Below are positions 26,077-34,208 of a stretch of 64,000 nt of DNA, in pieces. The stretch is from Roseibium marinum (GTDB lineage Bacteria > Pseudomonadota > Alphaproteobacteria > Rhizobiales > Stappiaceae), in the NCBI RefSeq assembly GCF_002906165.1, contig NZ_PPCN01000001.1:744001-808000 (forward strand), read 5' to 3'. A model generated the notes under the pieces. The model was not told where the DNA came from. It saw only the letters and a program-made list of their open reading frames with translations, and did no database searches. The first letter of the stretch is position 1. Each line of letters starts with the position of its first letter. Made by a program: the position numbers and the translations under genes.

Positions 26077-26804
26077 GACTGTTCCCCCTTGGGTGCGAGG
26101 CCCGCGAGCAACGCCTTGCTGTCGGCGACGGCACCGAAAACACCGCCCTGCATGGTGACCATCTTCAGCGCCGCCGCGTGGTTGCCCGCATCGGTCGCCG
26201 CGCAGCAATCGGAGAGGATCAGGCACTCGAAACCCCGGTCGTTGGCCTCGCGCATGGTGGTGTGCACGCAGACATCCGTCGTGATGCCGGTGAGGATCAG
26301 GTTCTCGATGCCGCGCGTGCGCAGAAGCAGCTCCAGGTCGGTTGCGCAGAAGGAGCCCTTGCCCGGCTTGTCGATGACCGGTTCGCCGGCAATCGGCGCA
26401 AGTTCGGGAATGATCTCCCAGCCGGGCTCTCCGCGCACCAGGATCCTGCCGCAGGGACCCGGATCGCCGATCCCCGCGCCGATCTGCCGTGAACGCCAGC
26501 GCTTGTTGGGAGGCAGGTCGGCGAGATCCGGCCGGTGGCCCTCGCGGGTGTGGATGATGTGATAGCCGGCCTGCCGCATGGCGGCCAGCACCCGGCCAAT
26601 CGGCGCGATGGGCGCGCGTGTCAGGGAGATATCGTAGCCCATGCTGTCGACATAGCCGCCCTTGCCGCAGAAGTCGGTCTGCATGTCGATGATGACGAGC
26701 GCGGTATTTTCCGAGCGCAGATCGCCATTATAGGGCCAGCGATAGGGATCGGCCGTAACCTGGCCTTCCGGAGCAGGGGGTGGGAGGTCTTCTGCCAGGC
26801 TCAT
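26073..26804 (-). CDS. biuH: Biuret hydrolase (BiuH-like isochorismatase-family)
   Basis: A 243-residue cysteine hydrolase. The N-terminal [12 protein letters not shown], the [20 protein letters not shown] loop and [14 protein letters not shown] segment closely match my memory of Rhizobium BiuH. The triad is D40, K146 and C179, which equals BiuH D36/K142/C175 with a constant offset of four. BiuH converts biuret to allophanate and ammonia in the cytoplasm; allophanate would then be used by the AtzF encoded at 32374-34185. Start [10 protein letters not shown] at 26804 is 6 bp after the formamidase stop. Assignment to biuret is by similarity only. Confidence 0.82.
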   Translation of the reverse strand: MSLAEDLPPPAPEGQVTADPYRWPYNGDLRSENTALVIIDMQTDFCGKGGYVDSMGYDISLTRAPIAPIGRVLAAMRQAGYHIIHTREGHRPDLADLPPNKRWRSRQIGAGIGDPGPCGRILVRGEPGWEIIPELAPIAGEPVIDKPGKGSFCATDLELLLRTRGIENLILTGITTDVCVHTTMREANDRGFECLILSDCCAATDAGNHAAALKMVTMQGGVFGAVADSKALLAGLAPKGEQS

Positions 26805-26809
26805 CGCCG

Positions 26810-27829
26810 TCACTCCGCCGCGTCGCTGAGATTCTTGTCGCCAAAGGCCCGTGTCGGACTTTCGAAGCCGCAGGAGGTGCCATCGGTGTGGATCACCTCG
26901 TCTTCCCAGGGCAGCCGGTATTTTCCGGCGGCAAGGTCGCTCATGTAGGTGTAGGGGCAGTCCTGCGCGCCGCCCTTGACCGCGACATAGCCGCGGTGGC
27001 CGAACTGATAGATGTTGTTTTCGACACCCCAGGTGATCCGCGCCTCGCGAACCAGGTCCGGGCGCACTTCCGCGGTGATGATCTCGTTCGCCCGGCCGCT
27101 GGTGCCGTGGGCCATGATTGTCCCGTCGAAATTGACGATCATGCCTTCGCCCATGGAATCGAACGTGCCGTCCGTGCCGCACATGCAAACATTGGCGGTC
27201 ACCATCAGGTTGCAGAAGGCGTTGGACTGGTTGGTGAATTTCCAGCTCTGCCGGATCGGCGCGGTATAGCCGGCGGTGCGGATCATGATCTCCGCGCCCT
27301 TGTAGGCGCATTCGCGGGCCATCTCGGGAAACATGCCGTCATGGCAGATGATCAGCGCCAGCTTGCAGCCGTTCGGACCGTCGATCACCGGGATGCCCTG
27401 ATCGCCCGGTTCCCAGGGCTCCACCGGCACCCAGGGGTGCATCTTGCGGTAATAGAGCTTCAGGTCGCCCGTGTTGTCGATGATGAGGCCGGAATTATAC
27501 GGCATGCCGCCGGGGTTGAATTCCATGATGGAGAAACAGCCCCAGATGTCGTTGTCGGCACAGGCCTTTTTGAAGGCAGCGACTTCCGGCCCGTCCAGAC
27601 GGCACATGATTTCAGGATTGATGTCCATCGACAGGCCGTGCAGCGCATATTCGGGAAACACCACCAGGTCCAGGGTGGACATGTTCCGCCGCGCCTTGGC
27701 GACCATGTCCACGATCACCTGCGTTTGTTCGGCAAGATCCTGGCGCGTGACGACAGTCGGAAGCTGCAACTGCACCATGCCGAGCACCACGCCGTTCGGG
27801 GATTTGTTCAGGCCTCCAAGTCCGCTCAT
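26810..27829 (-). CDS. Formamidase / aliphatic amidase (AmiF-like nitrilase superfamily)
   Basis: A 339-residue C-N hydrolase. The catalytic triad is E60 ([11 protein letters not shown]), K129 (LYYRKMHPW) and C162 ([12 protein letters not shown]). The sequence runs parallel to Helicobacter AmiF over its whole length, including [16 protein letters not shown] and [12 protein letters not shown] near the C-terminus. AmiF hydrolyses formamide to formate and ammonia; the close paralogue AmiE takes short aliphatic amides. It lies in the sigma-54 operon between the permease and biuH, so it probably releases ammonia from an amide generated by, or imported with, the main substrate. Confidence 0.9.
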   Translation of the reverse strand: MSGLGGLNKSPNGVVLGMVQLQLPTVVTRQDLAEQTQVIVDMVAKARRNMSTLDLVVFPEYALHGLSMDINPEIMCRLDGPEVAAFKKACADNDIWGCFSIMEFNPGGMPYNSGLIIDNTGDLKLYYRKMHPWVPVEPWEPGDQGIPVIDGPNGCKLALIICHDGMFPEMARECAYKGAEIMIRTAGYTAPIRQSWKFTNQSNAFCNLMVTANVCMCGTDGTFDSMGEGMIVNFDGTIMAHGTSGRANEIITAEVRPDLVREARITWGVENNIYQFGHRGYVAVKGGAQDCPYTYMSDLAAGKYRLPWEDEVIHTDGTSCGFESPTRAFGDKNLSDAAE

Positions 27830-27839
27830 GGTGACGTTC

Positions 27840-28766
27840 CTATTTGGTTATCGACAGCTCGCCCGGAGCGCCTTTCAGCGACCGTCTGGGCGAGGTGCTC
27901 GCGATCATGATCAAAAGGGTGAGGATGTAGGGCGCGGCGTTGAAGAAGTGATAGCCGCGCGAAATGCCGATGGATTGCAGGGCCGGTCCGAGCGCGCCGG
28001 CCGCGCCGAACAGCAACGCCGCCCAGAAGCAGTAGATCGGGTTCCATCTGGCGAAGATGACAAGGGCGACCGCCATCAGCCCCTGGCCGGACGACAGGCC
28101 CTCCGTCCAGCTTCCCGGATAATAGAGCGACAGGAAAGAACCGCCGATGCCGGCGAAGAAACCGCCGGCCATGGTGGACAGCAGGCGGACGCGGTCCACA
28201 TGGATGCCGAGCGCCAGGGCGGCGGGCGCGCTGTCGCCGGTGGTGCGGATGATCAGCCCGTATCGGGTGTTCTTCAGCGCCCACCACAGGAAGATCGCCA
28301 GCGCGATGCCGAGCAGGAAGAGCGGATTGATTTCCAGCGCCTGGCGCACGGCCGGATGATCGCTCCAGGTGCCGAAGGAGATCGACGGCAGGCGCGGCGC
28401 TGACGGCTGGATATAGGGCTTGCCGAAAAAGAAGGCGAGGCCGGTGCCGAACAGCATCATGGCGATGCCGATGGCAATATCGTTGACCTTCGGCAGTTTG
28501 CAGAGATAGCCGTGCAACGCGCCGAAGAGCGAGCCGCACAGTCCCGCGACCAGCACCCCGAGCCAGGGTGAGCCGGTATGATAGGAAATCGCGTAGCCGG
28601 ACATGGCGCCGAAGACGAGCGTGCCTTCCAGCCCCAGATTGATGCGTCCGGATTTTTCCGTCAGCATCTCGCCGAGACTGACGAAGAGAAACGGCGTCGA
28701 GACCCGGATGGCGCCGGCGAACATCGCCAGGAGGACGGTCATCAGACCGGGATCGTCTCCCATCAT
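27840..28766 (-). CDS. BMP-type ABC transporter permease 2 (NupQ-like)
   Basis: A 308-residue inner-membrane permease of the BPD_transp_2 family with 8-10 hydrophobic helices. The family motif region is ALGIHVDRVRLLSTMAGGFFAGIGGSFLS, and a TEKSGRINLGLEGTLVFGAM segment at the N-terminus is characteristic of the nucleoside/BMP group. The start at 28766 overlaps the previous permease stop (ATGA). The stop is 10 bp from the formamidase start. Together with permease 1 it forms the heterodimeric channel. Confidence 0.93.
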   Translation of the reverse strand: MMGDDPGLMTVLLAMFAGAIRVSTPFLFVSLGEMLTEKSGRINLGLEGTLVFGAMSGYAISYHTGSPWLGVLVAGLCGSLFGALHGYLCKLPKVNDIAIGIAMMLFGTGLAFFFGKPYIQPSAPRLPSISFGTWSDHPAVRQALEINPLFLLGIALAIFLWWALKNTRYGLIIRTTGDSAPAALALGIHVDRVRLLSTMAGGFFAGIGGSFLSLYYPGSWTEGLSSGQGLMAVALVIFARWNPIYCFWAALLFGAAGALGPALQSIGISRGYHFFNAAPYILTLLIMIASTSPRRSLKGAPGELSITK

Positions 28767-29875
28767 GCGGCTCCTTTCGATCTGAAGAAGGACAGGCGGC
28801 CGTAGAAGGTCTCGGAGACCAGGATCACCAGAAAGAGAAGCCCCTGAAGCACCAGCACCGTCGCGTCCGGAAGATCCATGCGCCGCTGGACCAGCCCGCC
28901 CGAGGCGGCGATCCCGCCCAGGAAAATCGCGACCGGCACGATGACGAGCGGATTGTGCCGCGCCAGGAAAGAAACCAGGATGCCGGTAAAGCCGTAGCCG
29001 GCGATCAGCGAGGCATTGGCCTTGCCATGGATGGCGGCGACCTCGAAAAATCCGGCAAGGCCCGCGCAGGCCCCGGCGATGGCGCAGGAGATCACCATCA
29101 GCTTGCCGACGGGAAGACCCTGCGCCTGCGCCGCCCGCAGATTGCCCCCGGCGATCTGGGCGGCAAAGCCGAATGTCGTCCGGTTCATCAAGAGATAAAG
29201 GGCGCAGCACAGGAGAATGCCGATCAGCAGGCCCCAATGGACATCCGTGCCGGGAATGACGCCGATCATGTTGTCCGCGCCGAGCGGTTTGGTGGAGGGC
29301 TTGTTCGGATCCGAAGGATCGCGCAAGGCGCCTTCGACGAAGAAGTTCAGGATCGACACGGCGATATAGAACATCAAGAGGGACGCGATGGTTTCGTTGA
29401 CGCCGCGATAATGGCGCAGCGCGCCGACGATGCCGATCCAGATGCCGCCCGCCATCATGGCGGCGATCGCCATCACGCCGAGCAGCAGGTAGGCGGGCGC
29501 CCAGTCGATCATCGGGATGGCGATTGTCGCGGCGGCGAATCCGCCGAGAACCAGCGCACCTTCGCCGCCGATGATGACAAGCCCGAGACGTGCGGGAATG
29601 GCGACGCAGAGCGCGGTGAAGATCAGCGGCGCCGAGCGGACCAGCGTGTTCTGCCAGGAAAAGCTGGTGCCGAAACCGCCGCGCCAGACCAGCGCGAAGA
29701 AATCGGCCGGCGATTTGCCTACAAGCAGCAGGAAGATCGAAAACAGCACGCCTGAGACGATGAGCGCCAGAAGCGGAATGACGACAAATTCCGCCGACCG
29801 CCGGAAGCGGTCGAAAAGCTCGCTCAAGAAGCCGGACTGAACCGTGAGGCCCGGGGCTTCGGTGGTCTCTGCCAT
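28763..29875 (-). CDS. BMP-type ABC transporter permease 1 (NupP-like)
   Basis: A 370-residue permease with an extended cytoplasmic N-terminus (residues 1-30) and about nine helices. Hallmarks are IPARLGLVIIGGEGALVLGGFAAA and the ANASLIAGYGFTGILVSFLARHNPL segment typical of nucleoside-type BMP permeases. It lies 122 bp after the binding-protein gene and overlaps permease 2. The substrates of this transporter class are purine and pyrimidine nucleosides, riboflavin, or related N-heterocycles. Confidence 0.93.
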   Translation of the reverse strand: MAETTEAPGLTVQSGFLSELFDRFRRSAEFVVIPLLALIVSGVLFSIFLLLVGKSPADFFALVWRGGFGTSFSWQNTLVRSAPLIFTALCVAIPARLGLVIIGGEGALVLGGFAAATIAIPMIDWAPAYLLLGVMAIAAMMAGGIWIGIVGALRHYRGVNETIASLLMFYIAVSILNFFVEGALRDPSDPNKPSTKPLGADNMIGVIPGTDVHWGLLIGILLCCALYLLMNRTTFGFAAQIAGGNLRAAQAQGLPVGKLMVISCAIAGACAGLAGFFEVAAIHGKANASLIAGYGFTGILVSFLARHNPLVIVPVAIFLGGIAASGGLVQRRMDLPDATVLVLQGLLFLVILVSETFYGRLSFFRSKGAA

Positions 29876-29997
29876 GTCCTGTTCCTCGTTTTCCGCGTTC
29901 GCATGAAATCAGCGATGCCGGTCAGGCACGCGGCCACTCAGAAGAGTTTTTTCCCCGGACGGATGCCCGGGGAAACTGCGGGATCGAAGCGGGACGA

Positions 29998-31110
29998 TCA
30001 GGTGATCGAACCGGTGACACCCTCGATCAGATAGTCGGTCTGGTCGAGGGACGGCTCGTAATTGTCGAAGCTCGCACCGGCCGCGAGCAGCGGCGTCCCG
30101 TCCTGTTTGTTGATCGGCCCGACGAAGATCGGCTTGCCGGCCGTGACGTCGGCGCGCGCGGCGTCAGCCGCGGCGATGGCGGCCTCCGTCGCACCGGCGC
30201 CGTAAGGCGTGTTGCGGACGAAATCGACATCGAAACCGCCGCCGGTGAAGTTCGGCAGAGGCTCTCCCTCGGCCAGATCGGCCGCGAACATCTTGTAGAT
30301 GGTTTCCCACTTGTACTCGGCGCCGGTGATGAAGCCCTTCGGAGCGAGCGGTGCCTGGGAAGCGTTGTGGCCGCAGCATTTGACACCGCGGGACTCGGCC
30401 GTCTCGATCACCACCTTCGGGCCGTCGACATGACAGGTGAGAACATCGCAACCGGCATCGACCAGCGCGTTGGCGGCTTCCGCTTCACGGACCGGCATCG
30501 ACCATTCACCGGTAAAGATGACCTGGACCGTGGCATCGGGGTTCACCTTGCGCGCGCCGAGCAGGAAGGAGTTGATGTTGCGCAAAACCGTCCCGATCGG
30601 CTTGGCGGCTACGAAACCGAGCTTGTTGCTGGTGGTGGACAGGCCTGCCGCCACGGCGTCGACGTAGTGCGCCTGATCGAGATAACCGAAATAGCTGCCG
30701 GCGTTTTTCGGATCGCCTTCGGTCCACAGCGGCGCGGCATGGCGGAACTCGACATCCGGATACTTCGCGGCAAGGTCCAGCACGAAAGGTTTGTAGTAGC
30801 CGAAGGAGGTCGCGAAAATCAGGTTCGCGCCGTCCAGGTTGATCATGGATTCCATCGATTTCGCGGCCGCGATGGTCTCCGGGACATTCTCCTCTTCGAC
30901 CACGGTGACGCCCGGAACGTCCTTGAGTGCCGCCGCTGCGACGGCATGCGCCTGGTTCCAGCCGAAGTCGTCCCTGGGACCGACATAAACGATGCCGACG
31001 GTGAGGTTGCCGGCCTGCGCCAGCCGTGACAGGCTGGCCGAAGACAGCAGGGCGAGACCTGCGGCAGATGACTGCAGCAGTGTCCGGCGAGAAAGTTCGA
31101 ATTTCGACAT
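29998..31110 (-). CDS. BMP-family ABC transporter substrate-binding protein, Tat-exported
   Basis: A 370-residue periplasmic protein. The N-terminus carries a twin-arginine signal (SRRTLLQ at residues 7-13) ending near RLAQAG. The mature start LTVGIVYVGPRDDFGWNQAH and ATSFGYYKPFVLDLAAKYPD are BMP (PF02608) hallmarks. In alphaproteobacteria such proteins bind purines, uric acid or related compounds. It is the first gene of the 11-gene operon, 60 bp downstream of a probable sigma-54 promoter start. A Tat signal is common for this family here. Confidence 0.93.
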   Translation of the reverse strand: MSKFELSRRTLLQSSAAGLALLSSASLSRLAQAGNLTVGIVYVGPRDDFGWNQAHAVAAAALKDVPGVTVVEEENVPETIAAAKSMESMINLDGANLIFATSFGYYKPFVLDLAAKYPDVEFRHAAPLWTEGDPKNAGSYFGYLDQAHYVDAVAAGLSTTSNKLGFVAAKPIGTVLRNINSFLLGARKVNPDATVQVIFTGEWSMPVREAEAANALVDAGCDVLTCHVDGPKVVIETAESRGVKCCGHNASQAPLAPKGFITGAEYKWETIYKMFAADLAEGEPLPNFTGGGFDVDFVRNTPYGAGATEAAIAAADAARADVTAGKPIFVGPINKQDGTPLLAAGASFDNYEPSLDQTDYLIEGVTGSIT

Positions 31111-31180
31111 AAAGTCCTCCGTTATTACGGCAGCGCCACCAAAAGCCCGCCAATCTCCGTCTGGCCTCTGGTTTAATTTA

Positions 31181-31195
31181 GCAAGGCGCGTGCCA
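31181..31195 (-). promoter_or_regulatory. Sigma-54 (-24/-12) promoter of the BMP/BiuH/AtzGE operon
   Basis: On the minus strand the sequence reads TGGCACGCGCCTTGC, then TA. This is an exact match to the RpoN consensus TGGCACG-N4-TTGCW. The -24 element is 31190-31195 and the -12 element is 31181-31184. The predicted start is near 31170, about 60 nt before the binding-protein ATG at 31110. rpoN itself is at 47320-48885. Confidence 0.85.
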
Positions 31196-31296
31196 TTTTC
31201 TCGGTTGCGGAACTCCTCGGCGTTTCCTCTGTTAATATATTGTTTTTGCTTATATTTCTCAGGTGTCCGAGTTGCGTTTGGCGAGGTTGGTCAGGA

Positions 31297-31314
31297 ATGA
31301 TTGTATGCAATCAT
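31297..31314. promoter_or_regulatory. Inverted repeat ATGATTG-N4-CAATCAT upstream of the sigma-54 promoter
   Basis: Perfect 7-bp arms around TATG. Its core, TTGTATGCAA, resembles the TTGTATACAA-type operators of FCD GntR proteins. It lies about 102-119 bp upstream of the -24 element, a distance also suitable for an enhancer-type activator. The surrounding 31200-31380 gap is AT-rich and holds no gene. Confidence 0.5.
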
Positions 31315-31380
31315 CATTTTAGTGATTAAATTTTATGCGTATTTTTCTATATGGCTTTTTCATAGGCAATGAATGTCCGG

Positions 31381-32349
31381 CTACAGGCTTGCGGTCTTTA
31401 CCGGTTCGTAGCTCGCATCCAGCCTGGATTTCAGGTACTCGGCGCCTGAGACCGGCGCATATTTCGCTGTCCCGCCCGCTTCAATGCAGCCCGGCATGCA
31501 GGCGACTTCCGCATCCGGATTGGAATCCAGGAAAAAGGCGATGGAATAGCGTTCCAGACCGCTGGAATTGACCACGCGGTGCGGCGTTGAAACATAGACG
31601 TCGTTGGTCCAGCGCATCAGGCAATCGCCGATATTGCAGACGAAAGCACCTTCGATGGTCGGCGCTTTCAGCCACACGCCGTCCCGGCGTCGGACTTCAA
31701 GGCCGCCGACCGCGTCCGGCAGCAGAATGGTCAGGTTGCCGTAATCGGTGTGAGTCCCCGCGCCGATCTGGCCTTCTTCCGCATTGGCCGGTTGCGGCGG
31801 GTAGTGCAACAGGCGCAGGGTCGCCATCGGAGCGTCCAACATGCTTTCGAAAAAATCGTCATCCGCGCCGAGATCGACAGCGAGCGCCCTGTGAATCCGC
31901 CGGCTGAGCACCCATGCGGCGTTGTAATAGGCAAGCAGGGTTTCCTTCCAGCCCGGCAGGTCCGGCCATTGATTGACCGCCCTGAACGGTTCGCCACTGA
32001 GAATGCGCGGATCGCCGGCCTCAAGATCGAGCCCGATGTTGAAGGCTTCCTTCAGGTCCGACGGCTTGGTCGGGTCGAGGTTTTCGCCCTTCATCGGCAC
32101 ATAACCGCGATTGGTTTTGAAAAAGTTCTTCGTCAGAGGCATCTTCGCCTCTATCGGCTGGGCGAACAGCGTGCGCGCGGCAGAAAATGTGTCATCGATC
32201 AGGCTTTGCGGAATGCCATGGTTGTTCACATAGAAAAAACCGGTGTCGCGTGCCGCCCGTCCAAGCGCGGCGGCAGTCTTTTCGAGGCCGCCGGGTTTGC
32301 CGGAGATCAGCGGTTCCAGATCGATGACGGGAAGGTCCGTATCGGACAT
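31381..32349 (-). CDS. Isopenicillin N synthase-family 2OG-Fe(II) dioxygenase
   Basis: A 322-residue non-haem iron oxygenase. The facial triad is H200 and D202 (GAGTHTDYGNLTIL) with H257 (STPHRVVNS), and the co-substrate-binding Arg is R267 (ERYSIAFF). The DIOX_N domain opens the protein (LPVIDLEPL, TGFFYVNNHGIP). Family members hydroxylate or desaturate diverse small molecules; in bacteria many are tied to N-compound catabolism (for example ureidoacrylate- or xanthine-type oxidation). It is the last gene of the Dpp/atzF operon, 24 bp after atzF. The substrate is unknown. Confidence 0.9.
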   Translation of the reverse strand: MSDTDLPVIDLEPLISGKPGGLEKTAAALGRAARDTGFFYVNNHGIPQSLIDDTFSAARTLFAQPIEAKMPLTKNFFKTNRGYVPMKGENLDPTKPSDLKEAFNIGLDLEAGDPRILSGEPFRAVNQWPDLPGWKETLLAYYNAAWVLSRRIHRALAVDLGADDDFFESMLDAPMATLRLLHYPPQPANAEEGQIGAGTHTDYGNLTILLPDAVGGLEVRRRDGVWLKAPTIEGAFVCNIGDCLMRWTNDVYVSTPHRVVNSSGLERYSIAFFLDSNPDAEVACMPGCIEAGGTAKYAPVSGAEYLKSRLDASYEPVKTASL

Positions 32350-32373
32350 GGTCTTTATTCCTTTCCGGCACTC

Positions 32374-34185
32374 TTATTCGGCGGCGGCAATCGAACCACT
32401 GTCGGTAAAGCTGCGCCAGCTTTTAAGGTGCGTGATGTTCTCCGCGCCGCGAACGCCAGCGGTTTCGCAGATGAAACCCTTGACGGTCCGCCCGTCGGCA
32501 AGCTCCAGCGTTCCAAGGCCCAGCGGCGACGGAATGCCTGCCAGAAAGCTGCCGGTCTGGGTCTTCGGCATGGCCCAGATTTCCAGCTCGATCTCGCCGC
32601 CGTTTGCGGTTTCGCCGCGTACGAGACCGGGACGCTTCGGCGGTCCGCCCGCCAGTGCGTAAAGGCAATAGGCATCGCTCGTGCGTGCGGTCTCCAGAAA
32701 GCGTGCGCCGCGGGAAGTGAGTTCATGGTTGAGCGCCATGCCGGACATATGCGCGCCGCAGACGGCAAGCGCGATTTCGTCCGCTCCGGCGGCAGGGACC
32801 AAGGTGGCGGGGGCCAGCAGCGTCCAGCCGGTCGCGCCCAGCTTGTGAACGCCGAGTTGCTCCAGCCGGCTGCCGATGGAAGCCAGGAATGAGTCCCTGC
32901 CGGCCGCCGCCAGCAGGGTCACGCTGCCCGGACGCCCGTCGCTGCGCGGGGCGACCGGCACGGCAAGGCCGCACATGTCGAGCAGGTTGACGAAATTGGT
33001 GTAGGTGCCATTGCGCGAATTCGGTCCGATGGGATCGGCTTCCAGATCCGCGACGCTGTAAAAGGTCGGCATGGTCGGCACGCACAGCAGATCGAGCGAT
33101 GCGAGCACAGGTTCGGTTTTCCGGGCAAGTTCCTTCAGGCGGTAAATGCCACGAAAGGCGTCGGTCGCGCTCAGGTCCAGGGCGGCCTCGACGACCTTGC
33201 GGGTCACCGGGTGGACGGCCTCGGGCGCGTCGCGCATCAGGTCCTCGATCACGGAGTGCCGTTCGGCGACCCAGGCGCCTTCATAAAGCATGTGCGCAAC
33301 GTCGTAGAAGGGTGTGAAATCCACTTCGACGATCTCGGCCCCCTCCGCTTCGAGAAGCGCAACGCTGTCGCTGAAGGATTTCGCCTGGGCCTCGTCGCCG
33401 CAAAACTCGATGGATCCGGCATCGGGAATGCCGATGCGGAGTTTCGCAGGCACAGGGGAGAGATCGGGCGTTGGCACCACCTTCGAATAGGCGTCCGCCG
33501 CATCATATCCGGCCGCGCACTGAAACACGCAATAGGCGTCCTCCACGGTCAGCGCGAAGATCGAGATCGTGTCCAGAGTCCGGCAGGCGGGCACCACGCC
33601 GGAGGCGGAGAGGGCGCCGAGGGTCGGCTTGAGGCCGACGATATTGTTAAGGGCGCCGGGGACCCGGCCGGAGCCTGCCGTGTCCGTACCGAGGGAAAAG
33701 CTGACGATGCCGTGCGCGACGGCAACGGCGGAGCCCGACGACGATCCGCCCGGGACGATGTCCGGATCGACCGCGTTCCTGGGGGGCTGATAGGGAGAGC
33801 GGACCCCGACGAGACCGGTCGCGAACTGGTCGAGATTGGTCTTGCCGATGACAAGTGCGCCCGCCTCTTTCAGCCTTCCGACCACGAACGCGTCTTCTTC
33901 GGCCAGGTACTCATATGCCGGACAGGCGGCGGTTGTCGGTTTCCCGCCCGCGTCGATGTTGTCCTTGATGACGAAGGGAATGCCCCAGAGCGGCCTGGCC
34001 GGATCGTAGGCACCGAGGGCGGCGGCGGTCTCCAGCACTTCCTGCTTGTCGAAAAGGTAGATGAAAATCCCCGGATCATCGATGCTGTCGATCCGCCGGT
34101 AGACTTCCTCGACAATGTCCTTCGCGCTCGTACCGCTCTTGTAGGCGGCCGCAAGGGAAGGAAGCGTGAAGGGGAGATCGAACAT
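32374..34185 (-). CDS. atzF: Allophanate hydrolase (AtzF)
   Basis: A 603-residue enzyme that splits allophanate into two NH3 and two CO2. Residues 1-440 form an amidase-signature domain with K74 (PFVIKDNIDAGG), S148 (PGGSSSGS) and S172 (TDTAGSGRVPG). The spacing 74 and 24 is the same as in Pseudomonas AtzF (K91, S165, S189, from memory). A C-terminal domain (about 460-600, with SRGARFLETARTSDAYCLYAL) is the allophanate_hydrolase_C domain. The ATG at 34185 has GAGGAAT 5 nt upstream; an ATG at 34212 that overlaps the previous stop has no such site. This is the final step for carbon-free N release from biuret-like compounds. Confidence 0.93.
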   Translation of the reverse strand: MFDLPFTLPSLAAAYKSGTSAKDIVEEVYRRIDSIDDPGIFIYLFDKQEVLETAAALGAYDPARPLWGIPFVIKDNIDAGGKPTTAACPAYEYLAEEDAFVVGRLKEAGALVIGKTNLDQFATGLVGVRSPYQPPRNAVDPDIVPGGSSSGSAVAVAHGIVSFSLGTDTAGSGRVPGALNNIVGLKPTLGALSASGVVPACRTLDTISIFALTVEDAYCVFQCAAGYDAADAYSKVVPTPDLSPVPAKLRIGIPDAGSIEFCGDEAQAKSFSDSVALLEAEGAEIVEVDFTPFYDVAHMLYEGAWVAERHSVIEDLMRDAPEAVHPVTRKVVEAALDLSATDAFRGIYRLKELARKTEPVLASLDLLCVPTMPTFYSVADLEADPIGPNSRNGTYTNFVNLLDMCGLAVPVAPRSDGRPGSVTLLAAAGRDSFLASIGSRLEQLGVHKLGATGWTLLAPATLVPAAGADEIALAVCGAHMSGMALNHELTSRGARFLETARTSDAYCLYALAGGPPKRPGLVRGETANGGEIELEIWAMPKTQTGSFLAGIPSPLGLGTLELADGRTVKGFICETAGVRGAENITHLKSWRSFTDSGSIAAAE

Positions 34186-34208
34186 TTTATTCCTCGTTAT
34201 TCCTGGTG

